Part shown: positions 34,850 to 43,033 of the stretch, piece after piece
Numbering within the stretch: the first letter of the stretch is position 1
How the letters are laid out: every line of letters begins with the position of its first letter
Origin: Clostridiales bacterium PH28_bin88
GTDB taxonomy: Bacteria > Bacillota > PH28-bin88
Reading direction: 5' to 3'
Assembly (NCBI GenBank): GCA_000987045.1
Contig: LAKY01000068.1
Location: 1 to 64,000, forward strand
DNA: 64,000 nt
The notes under the pieces: model-generated
Seen by the model: the letters and a program-made list of their open reading frames with translations, nothing else
What the model was told of the DNA's origin: nothing
Database searches by the model: none
Translations under genes and position numbers: made by a program

Positions 34850-34996
34850 GGCATATTCCCTACCTTGTTGTTAAAAAAAATGCGTTAAACCTTATCATAT
34901 TCAAGCATCAAGGTACTACAACAGGAACCAAAGTTGAAGCTCTAATTAGCTTCAGTCTTTTCGTCTTGCCTCCTGCCTCTTACCTCTTGCCTCTTG

Positions 34997-35809
34997 TTAA
35001 CTGAGGTAAACGTCTTCATATTTATCTTTCTTACCTCTTGGGTTTCCCTTTCCCGGAGAAGGCTCCGGCTTTTCACCGGCACCGCCATTGGTGAGGGGTC
35101 GCCGGCCACGCCGTTGGATGAACCGTTCCTCGTACAACATAGCCTCCTTCACGGTACGTACGTTATTTTTGTTCCAATCTCTAAGGATTGAATCAATATA
35201 TTTGAAATTGAGTATGCCACGCAACACTGCTCTTTTGAGGGCTTCTGCGATCAATTCCTTCGAAAAACCTTCTACTCTGTACCATTCATCTAACTTAGCG
35301 CCCTCCATGGGGGACAAGAGCCTACCAAACTCTTTTTCGAAGGTCTTATAAAGGTTTCTTAGTTCTTCTGTCCCATGGTTACCTGGTTGGAATGATTGAA
35401 CCTTATCCGGGAACTCCTGGCGGGACTGAAACTGTTTCGCTTTTTCGCAGGCCCAGACTTCCGCTAGCTTCTCAAAAAGAGGTTCCAAGCTGTAGGAATT
35501 TTCCCAATCACTCTTTTTATCGTTGTAACGAGGCACGATAGCGAGTAGCCTTTTCTCCATGAGCCCAGCCAACGTGTTTTTCACAGCCTCACTATCCAGG
35601 GTCATGTTTTCTTGCAGCTTGTCCGGCCCCGGAAAGGCGTCCCCGTTAACCTGGATCCACCTGATCAATTGGATTAGCACCATCATTTCTATCTCATTAA
35701 GACCCAGTTGCGGGTAAAGGCGCAATAGTAATTCCGGCAGACCGACGGAGGCACAGATCACCATTTCCATTGCAAAGGCGGCTGTAAAGTCCTTTTTGCT
35801 ATGCCGCAA
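34997..35809 (-). CDS. DnaD-domain primosome protein
   Basis: This 270 aa protein has an N-terminal winged helix (about 30-110; LNEIEMMVLIQLIRWIQVNG, LQENMTLDSEAVKNTLAGLM) and a C-terminal DnaD/DnaB2 domain (about 150-215; LYKTFEKEFGRLLSPMEGAK, then YIDSILRDWNKNNVRTVKEA). DnaD remodels DNA and helps load the helicase. The C-terminal tail is basic and disordered. It is divergently oriented to the P-loop/Asp23-like gene, with about 210 bp between them. DnaD/DnaI pairs also occur in phages, but no phage genes are near. Confidence 0.85.
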   Translation of the reverse strand: MRHSKKDFTAAFAMEMVICASVGLPELLLRLYPQLGLNEIEMMVLIQLIRWIQVNGDAFPGPDKLQENMTLDSEAVKNTLAGLMEKRLLAIVPRYNDKKSDWENSYSLEPLFEKLAEVWACEKAKQFQSRQEFPDKVQSFQPGNHGTEELRNLYKTFEKEFGRLLSPMEGAKLDEWYRVEGFSKELIAEALKRAVLRGILNFKYIDSILRDWNKNNVRTVKEAMLYEERFIQRRGRRPLTNGGAGEKPEPSPGKGNPRGKKDKYEDVYLS

Positions 35810-35941
35810 TTGGCATCAACCCTTCTTGTTACCAGTTATTACACATACTATTATAGCATGTCCATCCATCCAACCCAAGGGGAAATGGAGCTTACCTTAC
35901 GAAATACCTATTCAACCCGGACTGGACATTGCTGATATCGG

Positions 35942-35970
35942 TTAACATCCATAATGGTTTGTATTATAAT
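35942..35970 (+). promoter_or_regulatory. Sigma-A promoter of the P-loop/Asp23-like gene
   Basis: TTAACA (35942-35947) and TATAAT (35965-35970) are 17 bp apart, close to the vegetative consensus. It lies about 50 bp ahead of the TTG start at 36023. Confidence 0.8.
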
Positions 35971-36022
35971 AGAGAAAATCCATTCTTTCCATGAGTTTTT
36001 ATGAAGTATAGGAGGATCTGAG

Positions 36023-36868
36023 TTGGAAGTGCTTGCTTTGGTTGGACACAGTGGCACTGGCAAAAGCCACCGGGCCATCCTGGTAGCTAATGACTACCAG
36101 GTAGACGCCATTATAGATGACGGTCTTTTGATCCAGGGAAGCCGCATTGTCGCCGGTTCATCTTCCAAGCGCCAGGCGACAAAAATAGGAGCGATTCGCA
36201 CCGCCCTTTTCGCAGACCGAGAACACTGCAGTGAGGTACGCGAAGCTATCAGAGATCTTCGCCCCAATAAGATTCTAATCCTGGGTACTTCAACTGGAAT
36301 GGTGGAAAGGATAGCCCGCCGGTTGGAAATCCCGGACCCGGCCAGTATCATTTATATCGAAGACATCGCTACTCCCAAAGACATTGAGCGTGCCCGGTAT
36401 ATACGGGAAAAGTACGGCAAGCATGTAGTCCCTGCCCCAACCGTGGAGTTAAAACCCAGGTTCTCGGGTACTTTAATAGACCCGCTTCAAACCTGGTTAC
36501 GCCGGCGAAGCGCGCCGCGGGAAACACCGTCACGCCATTTATGGGTAGAGCAGTCAGTAGTACGGCCGACGTTTAATTTTATGGGTAAGTTTTACATTTC
36601 CAATAATGTGATTGTTGCCATTGTGTCCCATGCCGCAGCGGGAATTAATGGTCTGCAAAGGATATCCAAGGTGCAGATTGAAAACAGTTCGGCAGGGGTA
36701 ACGATCCACGCCGACCTGGTGATGTATTACGGCCAACCTCTAAGGCCTCCGGCAGAGGAGGCCAGGCTGCGAATCATTCACTGGGTTGAATATATGACTT
36801 CCCTGCATGTATTGGCAGTCCACCTCACGGTAAGGAGCCTTGTTATAGAAGAAACAGTCACGGACTAA
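36023..36868 (+). CDS. P-loop NTPase fused to an Asp23-like domain
   Basis: The TTG start at 36023 follows GGAGGA. The 281 aa protein opens with Walker A GHSGTGKSHRA, then DAIIDDGLLIQGSRIVAG and NKILILGTSTGMVERIARRL (Walker-B-like). The C-terminal half, after about 180, resembles Asp23/Gls24 (DUF322): MGKFYISNNVIVAIVSHAAA, GLQRISKVQIENSSAGVTIH and LHVLAVHLTVRSLV. The N-terminal part is a cytoplasmic nucleotide-binding protein; the second may mediate oligomerisation or cell-envelope association. I know of no assigned function. It is one of the few plus-strand genes here. Confidence 0.75.
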   Translation: MEVLALVGHSGTGKSHRAILVANDYQVDAIIDDGLLIQGSRIVAGSSSKRQATKIGAIRTALFADREHCSEVREAIRDLRPNKILILGTSTGMVERIARRLEIPDPASIIYIEDIATPKDIERARYIREKYGKHVVPAPTVELKPRFSGTLIDPLQTWLRRRSAPRETPSRHLWVEQSVVRPTFNFMGKFYISNNVIVAIVSHAAAGINGLQRISKVQIENSSAGVTIHADLVMYYGQPLRPPAEEARLRIIHWVEYMTSLHVLAVHLTVRSLVIEETVTD

Positions 36869-36909
36869 CAACTATTCTAGCCCTACTGTCTTCCGAGATG
36901 AAGGACTTT

Positions 36910-38100
36910 CTAATCACTCCCCTTTAACGCAGACCGGGTATAATTATTTCTTGGGTTCCACAAGATCCATTCTTCTAAACCGTTATCATAGGTGGCCTGG
37001 ATTTGGGCCTTCACTTCACTGGCTCCATAGGAATTCCGCAGGGTAAAGTCCTGCAGCCAGGGACGAATAATCACCCCTGTGTTGCCAACCCTGGCTACCG
37101 CGTCACTTATACTTTTATATACTGTTTCATAGGGTTTGGCGTCCGGATCCGCCAATCCGTAGTTCCCCGGGCCGTAGTGGGAAGGGTACACCATCGGTGA
37201 AATTATGTCCACTATCGGAGCAATCCTTTCAATTTCCTGTCCAATCCCCATGTCATCCGTTACCGAGGTTGTCAAACCGAAAAGATCCGCAGACACGAAC
37301 ACACCATAGGGCTTCAGCCGCTCTTTGGCAAACCTAAGAAAATCGACGATCACGTCAGACCTGCTCCGTCCATCGTATGCAGGATATTTGATTTTTTTCG
37401 TGGAGCCGTCTGAGGGAAATCTGACGTAGTCAAACTGTATCTCGCGAAACCCCAAATCCGCGGCAGCGATGGCAATTTCGAGGATATAATCCCATACCTT
37501 AGGGTTATATGGGTCGACCCAGGCTTGACCCTTGCGGTCCCCCCATATACTTCCCTTGATGGTTCTCACCGCCAGATCCCTGTCAGCTTCGGCCAGCACT
37601 GGATCCTTGAACACCACGATCCGGGCGATGGGATAGATCCCCTTTTCCTTTAACTTTTTTATCAATCCCGCCATATCTGAAACTTTATTCCTGGACGAAC
37701 CTACCGCAATCACCGTAGGCGTCTTCATTTCATAAACGATTTCTCCTTTATCGTCCTTAATGTCAATTACCATAGCGTTTAATTCGGTTTTTTCCACCAG
37801 CTCGATTAATTCGTCCATGCTGCTTTCCAGCCCGGCAATGGCGCCGGCGACATAAATGCCCTTTACTTTGACAGGTTCTACAGGCGCTGGGTCGAACACC
37901 GGCTCACGCCCAGTCTCATTCCATTCCTCAGTGTTAACGGTATAGTCATCTTCCGTCACCGGATTATTACTATCCAATTCTGGACCAGGAATAACAATAA
38001 GGTCCGCGGCGGGAACCCCCGGAGCCGTCGCAACCCCCAATGAGACAAAAACGGCGAATATGATCATTACAGATATGGATATCAGGATTTCCTTCGGCAA
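36910..38100 (-). CDS. DUF4015 putative glycoside hydrolase
   Basis: This 396 aa protein has an N-terminal signal or anchor helix and a linker of about 60 residues rich in Pro/Glu/Asp. The TIM-barrel-like DUF4015 domain follows: VKVKGIYVAGAIAG, LNAMVIDIKDDKGEIVYEMK, GIYPIARIVVFKDPVLAEAD, FREIQFDYVRFPSDGS and VFVSADLFGLTTSVTDDMGI. Conserved Asp/Glu (QFDYVRFP, SADLFG) are candidate catalytic acids. It is expected outside the cell, acting on a polysaccharide or peptidoglycan-like glycan; substrate unknown. It converges with the P-loop gene. Confidence 0.82.
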   Translation of the reverse strand: MPKEILISISVMIIFAVFVSLGVATAPGVPAADLIVIPGPELDSNNPVTEDDYTVNTEEWNETGREPVFDPAPVEPVKVKGIYVAGAIAGLESSMDELIELVEKTELNAMVIDIKDDKGEIVYEMKTPTVIAVGSSRNKVSDMAGLIKKLKEKGIYPIARIVVFKDPVLAEADRDLAVRTIKGSIWGDRKGQAWVDPYNPKVWDYILEIAIAAADLGFREIQFDYVRFPSDGSTKKIKYPAYDGRSRSDVIVDFLRFAKERLKPYGVFVSADLFGLTTSVTDDMGIGQEIERIAPIVDIISPMVYPSHYGPGNYGLADPDAKPYETVYKSISDAVARVGNTGVIIRPWLQDFTLRNSYGASEVKAQIQATYDNGLEEWILWNPRNNYTRSALKGSD

Positions 38101-38200
38101 CTTGTTCCATCCCCCAGCCGTTTTTTCTCCCCGACCTTTAATTTTCTACGAAAAACTACAAAATCCCACCCTATGTATGTCACGGGGGATGCCGTATTTC

Positions 38201-39802
38201 TTACGATCCTCTTAATGCTCTTTCAATGGCTGACAGTTTGGACCATAACTGCTGGTAATTCTTTTTAGCCATCCCTTCTTCCATCGCCGCTGTAAACATC
38301 TGCTGCACTCTCCGGTAAGCGTCCTCTACCTGCAATGGAGTAATCTCCTCGACTACAGCCGGATGGGTGGTTTTCGCTTTGGCGATGGGCGCTATCTCCC
38401 CAGTAAGGATCACCTCTTCCAACAGTCCAGGCACATGGGTAGGTACCCCTATTTCCTGCGTCAACAACCCGGCAAGGGTTTCAGCACCAGATTCCTCCCC
38501 ATGGGTAATAAATACCCGTCGTGGCAGCACCCGGAACCCTTGAATCCATTCCAGCAAGCCCGCCTGGTCGGCGTGGGCCGAAAAGCCGTTGATCTGCCGT
38601 ATTTCAGCTTTTACCGCAATCTCTTCTCCATGAATGCGCACTTTCTTTTCCCCATCCAGTAACTTCCGACCCAGGGTGCCTTGGGCCTGGTATCCAACAA
38701 ACAGAATAGTAGATTCCTTTCGCCAAAGGTTATGCTTCAGGTGATGTTTGATCCGGCCGGCGTCACACATCCCGCTGGCAGATATAATGATCGCTCCACC
38801 GGTAATTTGATTGAGAGCCATAGATTCCTCTACGGTCCTGCTAAACTGTAACCCAGGCAAGTATAACGGACACTGTCCGCCCTGCTTGTTAAGAATGGCC
38901 TGGGTTTCTTGGTCAAAATACGCGGAGTTGCGGCAGAATATCTCAGTAGCGGTCACTGCCAGCGGGCTATCGATATAGATATTCCTGGGAGAGATTTCTT
39001 GGCGGTCTATCAATAAATTAAGGTCGTAAAGCAGGTCCTGGGTCCGTTCGACCGCAAAAGCTGGAATTACCAGGTTTCCGCCCTTTTTAAAGGTATCACG
39101 GATAGCTGCGCTCAACAGTTCCAATTTATCTTCCTTTTCCCCATGAGACCGGTTGCCATAGGTGGATTCCATCACAACGAAATCCGCCTCTTCAATCAAG
39201 CTGGGATCGTTGATGATAGGTTGGTTTGAGTTACCGATATCTCCGGAGAACACCACCTTTATTTCCCGTTCTTCGTCCTTGACCCAGACCTCCACCATGG
39301 AGGATCCCAAAATGTGGCCCGCATCACGAAAACAAACACGGATCTCGGAAGTCAACTGCACTTCTTGGCCGTAATTTACCGGTCGAAACTGCTGCAGACT
39401 GTTTATCGCGTCCTGAACAGTATAGATGGGATTCAGCAACGAGATGCCGGCCCGCTGGTACTTCCGGTTTTTCCGCTCAACCTCCATTTCTTGAATGTGT
39501 CCACTGTCAGGAAGCATGGCGGTACACAGGTCGGCGGTGGCGGAAGTGGCGATAATCGGCCCCCGGAATCCATGTTTGCACAACTTGGGGATCAATCCGC
39601 TGTGGTCGATATGGGCGTGAGTGAGCAGCAAGTAATCGATCTCTCCAGGGTTAAAAGGAAACGCTCCATAATTTCGCTCTTTGATCTCCTTGGAGCCCTG
39701 AAATAGCCCACAGTCTATCATCACTTTGGTAGATCCGTTATCCAAAATATAACATGACCCTGTCACCATTCGGGCTGCACCGTAAAAGGAAAGTTTAATC
39801 AC
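38201..39802 (-). CDS. MBL-fold beta-CASP RNase-like hydrolase
   Basis: The GTG at 39802, 7 nt after AAAGGAG, gives 533 aa beginning IKLSFYGAARMVTGSCYIL, the usual start of the family; longer N-terminal frames lack a site. It has the metal motif THAHIDHSG, then motifs 2-4 (DAGHILGSSMVEV, FSGDIGN), and beta-CASP motifs (ESTYGNRSHGEKED, GYQAQGTLGRKLLDG, INGFSAHADQAGLL, THGEESGAETLAGLL). This is the CPSF73/RNA-metabolising MBL group, probably an RNA endonuclease or exonuclease in the cytoplasm. A C-terminal helical tail of about 60 residues is unusual. Confidence 0.9.
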   Translation of the reverse strand: MIKLSFYGAARMVTGSCYILDNGSTKVMIDCGLFQGSKEIKERNYGAFPFNPGEIDYLLLTHAHIDHSGLIPKLCKHGFRGPIIATSATADLCTAMLPDSGHIQEMEVERKNRKYQRAGISLLNPIYTVQDAINSLQQFRPVNYGQEVQLTSEIRVCFRDAGHILGSSMVEVWVKDEEREIKVVFSGDIGNSNQPIINDPSLIEEADFVVMESTYGNRSHGEKEDKLELLSAAIRDTFKKGGNLVIPAFAVERTQDLLYDLNLLIDRQEISPRNIYIDSPLAVTATEIFCRNSAYFDQETQAILNKQGGQCPLYLPGLQFSRTVEESMALNQITGGAIIISASGMCDAGRIKHHLKHNLWRKESTILFVGYQAQGTLGRKLLDGEKKVRIHGEEIAVKAEIRQINGFSAHADQAGLLEWIQGFRVLPRRVFITHGEESGAETLAGLLTQEIGVPTHVPGLLEEVILTGEIAPIAKAKTTHPAVVEEITPLQVEDAYRRVQQMFTAAMEEGMAKKNYQQLWSKLSAIERALRGS

Positions 39803-39869
39803 ATTTTCGCTCCTTTCCCTGACAAACTTAAACCCCAGTGAAAACCAGTGGCCAAGCTCGGTAAATGGC

Positions 39870-39900
39870 AAAAAAAACCCCGATATATACCGGGGTTTTC
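39870..39900 (-). terminator. Terminator of the aminotransferase gene
   Basis: Minus strand: CCCCGG-TATATAT-CGGGG then eight T. It lies about 40 bp past the aminotransferase stop and can work on both strands. Confidence 0.88.
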
Positions 39901-39942
39901 TTCGACACATATCACGATTATTCCTGCCCGCTCCAGTTACTA

Positions 39943-41151
39943 TTATTGGCGGTGGCGGTCTACAAACCGTTCCATCCGGTTTAAAGCCTCGGTAAGCTGG
40001 GACACCGACGATGCATAAGATAACCTGATATGGCCTTCACCAGCTTCTCCAAAAGCACTTCCCGGAACTACAGCGACAAGTTCTTCATGCAGGAGTTTTT
40101 CAGCAAACTCTTCAGATGCCATCCCTGTGACTTCAATGGATGGAAAAACGTAAAATGCACCTTTGGGTTCAAAACAACTTAATCCCATTTCCCGTAACCG
40201 GGCGAGTACCAAACGCCGGCGCTGGTTATACTGGTTAACCATCTTTTCCCTTTCGGCAGCCCCGCGGCGTAGGGCTTCGACAGCCGCCATCTGTCCCATC
40301 ACCGGTGCACAAAGGATTGTATACTGGTGGATCTTGGTCATAGCACCTATCAGGGCGGTATTACCCATCACATAACCGATCCTCCAACCGGTCATAGCGA
40401 AGGACTTGGAAAAACCATTGATTAGAATAGTCCGTTCTCGCATCCCAGGCAAGGAAGAAAAGCAGGTGTGCCCTCCGTTATAAGTTAGTTCGCTGTAAAT
40501 CTCATCAGAGATCACCAGTAAGTTGTGCCTCTCGACCACCCGGGATACCTCCTCCAATTCCTCGCGGTTCATGGTAGCCCCGGTGGGATTGTTGGGGTAG
40601 CAAAGCATCAGCACTTTACTGCGCGAAGTAATGGCCCTTTCTAATTGCTCGGGCTTCAGTTTAAAGCCATTGTCCATCGTGGTCCGGATAGACACCGGTT
40701 GCCCACCTGCCATCAGCACGCAAGGTTTATATGAAACGTAAGAAGGCTCGGGTATCAATACCTCATCGCCCGGGCCTAGTACCGAACGGAGCGCCAGATC
40801 TACAGCCTCACTGGCGCCTATAGTTACCAGTACCTCATCTTGCGGGCTGTAACGAACACCGTAACGGTCTTCCGTATAACGGCAGATCTCTTGCCTTAAT
40901 TCCGGCAACCCCCAGTTAGAGGTATACATGGTAAAGCCTTTTTCCAAAGAGTATACGCATGCTTCGCGGATATGCCAGGGAGTGACGAAGTCAGGTTCCC
41001 CCACCCCCAGGGATATAACACCTTTTGTACTGGATACCAGGTCAAAAAATCGACGTATCCCCGAAGGTGGAATAGCTTTTAACACCGGAGTAATAAAATC
41101 TTCCGGTCTAAAAACCGGGGAAGAAGGAAAATGAGCCAAGGGCATGCTCAT
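39943..41151 (-). CDS. Class I aminotransferase (probable alanine aminotransferase)
   Basis: This PLP enzyme has 402 aa. Features: ISLGVGEPDFVTPWHIREAC, YTSNWGLPELRQEI, CYPNNPTGATMNREELEEVS (PNNPTG), ISDEIYSELTYNG (Asp/Tyr contacting PLP), and the PLP-lysine segment NGFSKSFAMTGWRIGYVMG near 250. The C-terminal Arg in GHIRLSYASS binds substrate carboxylate. By sequence it is in the Asp/PatA-like subgroup I-gamma. It overlaps the Lrp-type gene by ATGA, and their shared T-box leader has a GCC specifier, so alanine formation from pyruvate is plausible. Aspartate aminotransferase is the alternative. Confidence 0.85.
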   Translation of the reverse strand: MSMPLAHFPSSPVFRPEDFITPVLKAIPPSGIRRFFDLVSSTKGVISLGVGEPDFVTPWHIREACVYSLEKGFTMYTSNWGLPELRQEICRYTEDRYGVRYSPQDEVLVTIGASEAVDLALRSVLGPGDEVLIPEPSYVSYKPCVLMAGGQPVSIRTTMDNGFKLKPEQLERAITSRSKVLMLCYPNNPTGATMNREELEEVSRVVERHNLLVISDEIYSELTYNGGHTCFSSLPGMRERTILINGFSKSFAMTGWRIGYVMGNTALIGAMTKIHQYTILCAPVMGQMAAVEALRRGAAEREKMVNQYNQRRRLVLARLREMGLSCFEPKGAFYVFPSIEVTGMASEEFAEKLLHEELVAVVPGSAFGEAGEGHIRLSYASSVSQLTEALNRMERFVDRHRQ

Positions 41152-41630
41152 GCGCTCACCACCTGCCTGCGATCTTCCTCTCCATCCTCGAATACTACCC
41201 CCGCCTGCTTATATTTCTTTAACACAAAGTGGGTCATGGTACTTTGTACATGCTCAATAGTTGCCAGCTTTTCCGCTACAAACAGCGCCACGTCTTTGAG
41301 TGTTTTCCCTTCAATCAAAACGGAAAGGTCATACCCTCCTGACATGAGAAACACCGATCGCACCTCCGGGAAGCGGTAGATTTTTTGGGCAACTTCATCA
41401 AACCCCACGTCTCGTTGAGGTGTAACCTTGACATCGATCATGGCGGACACCATGTCTTCCCCAGCCTTTTCCCAGTTAACCAGGGTAGTGTATTTAAGGA
41501 TCACTTTTTCTTTTTCCATGTTCGCGATCTGCGCTCGTACTTCATCCACCCCCAATCCTAACATCAGGGAGATTTTGTCGGCGTTCAGTCTGCTGTCACT
41601 CTCCAGGAGTTCAAGGATTTGCTTTTTCAT
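41148..41630 (-). CDS. Lrp/AsnC-family transcriptional regulator
   Basis: This 160 aa protein has an N-terminal AsnC helix-turn-helix (LLESDSRLNADKISLMLGLG) and a C-terminal RAM ligand-binding domain (VSAMIDVKVTPQRDVGFDEV, VRSVFLMSGGYDLSVLIEGK). Such proteins sense amino acids and regulate their metabolism. Its stop overlaps the aminotransferase start by ATGA. The T-box leader sits directly upstream, so charged-tRNA level and Lrp act on the same pair. Confidence 0.88.
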   Translation of the reverse strand: MKKQILELLESDSRLNADKISLMLGLGVDEVRAQIANMEKEKVILKYTTLVNWEKAGEDMVSAMIDVKVTPQRDVGFDEVAQKIYRFPEVRSVFLMSGGYDLSVLIEGKTLKDVALFVAEKLATIEHVQSTMTHFVLKKYKQAGVVFEDGEEDRRQVVSA

Positions 41631-41670
41631 GGCTCGCCTCCGTTTTTGCTAGCGTATTCCTTGGGGAAAT

Positions 41671-41925
41671 AAAAAACTCTCACCCCTTATTTCAAGGGAC
41701 GAGAGATTTACCCGCGGTACCACCCCAGTTGGCTTAAAAAACCCACTCACGCAACCCATGTAAAGGTTGCAGGCCGTTAACGGGGCCAATCCGAATAGAC
41801 ATACTCGTGGTTCAGCCCATTACTCCGAGGTGGCGTTCAGATGGTTGACCTTTCCGGGCTTGCACCGTCCCCGGATCGCTGGCGAGGCTGCCCACTTACT
41901 CTCCCTCATCATCGCTGTTGGATTT
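41671..41925 (-). promoter_or_regulatory. T-box riboswitch, candidate alanine specifier
   Basis: The minus-strand leader has stem I with an AGTA loop-E motif (near 41908), distal loops, and the conserved antiterminator GGTGGTACCGCG (41713-41724). A terminator follows: CTCTCGTCCCTT pairing with AGGGGTGAGAG, then TTTTTT, at 41671-41705. The 3' side of the specifier loop reads GAA-C-GCC-A, matching the pattern GAA-N-XXX-A seen in the B. subtilis glyQS leader. This gives GCC (Ala) at 41832-41834. The TGGT of the antiterminator would pair with ACCA, which fits an A discriminator as in tRNA-Ala. The leader precedes the lrp-like gene and aminotransferase. Confidence 0.88.
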
Positions 41926-42002
41926 TGAAATTAGTGATATCGTAACACCGATCTCATTAACTGTCAACAGCGGAATCGGGAAGAAGATATTTCCTTTTAT
42001 TA

Positions 42003-42881
42003 CTAAACCTTTCTTCTGCTCAAAGCCTTAAACTGTTTCGTCATGACCCTTAGGTCTGTGGCATCTTCCCGGTTCACCCAATAGATATCCACGCCCTCCT
42101 TAGCACAGTAATAATCCAGGCGAGCATGTTGCCGGTAAGCACCCCGGGCATGTAAGCCAATCCCCAATTTAACTCCCGGCAGGAAATAGTCAAGAAAGGT
42201 ACCATGAAACAGGTAACCTTTGACAACTTCTTCTCCCGGATAGAGGTTGTGCAAGGTGCGGAGTACCGCATCTCCCTGGTCTTCTTCCGGAGAACGCCGC
42301 CAGGCGTATCCGGTCTTTTCCGGGGCAACAAAATCCCCATGGTCGTCACCGCGATCTTTAGCGACAGGTATTTCCTCTACGTCGCCGGAAAATTCTTTTT
42401 GGACAACGATTTCCTCAGCTTGCTTCCCCACCTGTTCACTTCTGTCCTGGTACAATCCGCTTTCCGGTATAGCTGTATTAATGGTGTCCGGTTCGGTGGG
42501 AATCCACATTGGTGCGGTTTGTTCAACCTGTAACCCCTGGGGTAACATGTCCTTCGGTTCTACCTGGCGCCGGCGATAAAGCCTTAACCCCTCATACATG
42601 ATGGAATTTAAGTCCTGGGTGAAGTTGCCAAAACTCTCGAGGATGCGCCTGTCAGGTAACTTTTGTGACGCCAGTTGATAAAGCAGTGTTTCCAGGTGTT
42701 CGCCCTTGCCTTGAAGTACTTCCATCAGTAAACCTGCCAGTTCCGCCACGCTTTCTACCGCTTGATCAATGTGCTGCTGTTTTGCTTCCCCTTCCAGCAG
42801 GCCAGCAGATAAAGCGGCTTGGATCATCTGATCGGTTAAAAACAGCACTCTTCGCTCTATCTCCCTATCTCTGGTTTGCAA
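42003..42881 (-). CDS. Hypothetical protein, possible nuclease-like C-terminal domain
   Basis: This 292 aa protein has no assigned family. Residues 1-115 are helical (ERRVLFLTDQMIQAALSAGL, AVESVAELAGLLMEVLQGKG). A variable Glu/Val/Pro-rich middle part follows. The C-terminal block, after about 205, has EEVVKGYLFHGTFLDYFLPG, VKLGIGLHARGAYRQHARLD and YYCAKEGVDIYWVNREDATD. The D-x(n)-Y-C-x-x-x-G-V-D-I-Y-W pattern recalls the DUF2726/VSR-like restriction-endonuclease fold, but this is a loose resemblance. It stands alone between the T-box and the metF terminator. Confidence 0.6.
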   Translation of the reverse strand: MQTRDREIERRVLFLTDQMIQAALSAGLLEGEAKQQHIDQAVESVAELAGLLMEVLQGKGEHLETLLYQLASQKLPDRRILESFGNFTQDLNSIMYEGLRLYRRRQVEPKDMLPQGLQVEQTAPMWIPTEPDTINTAIPESGLYQDRSEQVGKQAEEIVVQKEFSGDVEEIPVAKDRGDDHGDFVAPEKTGYAWRRSPEEDQGDAVLRTLHNLYPGEEVVKGYLFHGTFLDYFLPGVKLGIGLHARGAYRQHARLDYYCAKEGVDIYWVNREDATDLRVMTKQFKALSRRKV

Positions 42882-42941
42882 ATCATCACCCCCCGCATAC
42901 TATTACCACCATATGCGTGAATGGTAAAAAGTAGAACAGGT

Positions 42942-42980
42942 ATAAAAATATCCCCGGGTACACTCCCGGGGATAAAAAAC
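42942..42980 (-). terminator. Terminator of the Wood-Ljungdahl operon
   Basis: TATCCCCGGG and CCCGGGGATA form a perfect 10-bp stem with a 6-nt loop. On the minus strand it is followed by ATATTTTTAT. It lies about 55 bp past the metF stop. Confidence 0.85.
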
Positions 42981-43033
42981 AGCAGTATGGAGATCCAGTA
43001 ACTGGCAACCAGTACTAGTCACCAGTTGCTAAG

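Noticed and set aside
34960..35000. Short direct repeats (TGCCTC-type) near the dnaD-like gene end
   Set aside because: A low-complexity C/T tract with irregular units and no spacers; not a CRISPR array or clear regulatory element.
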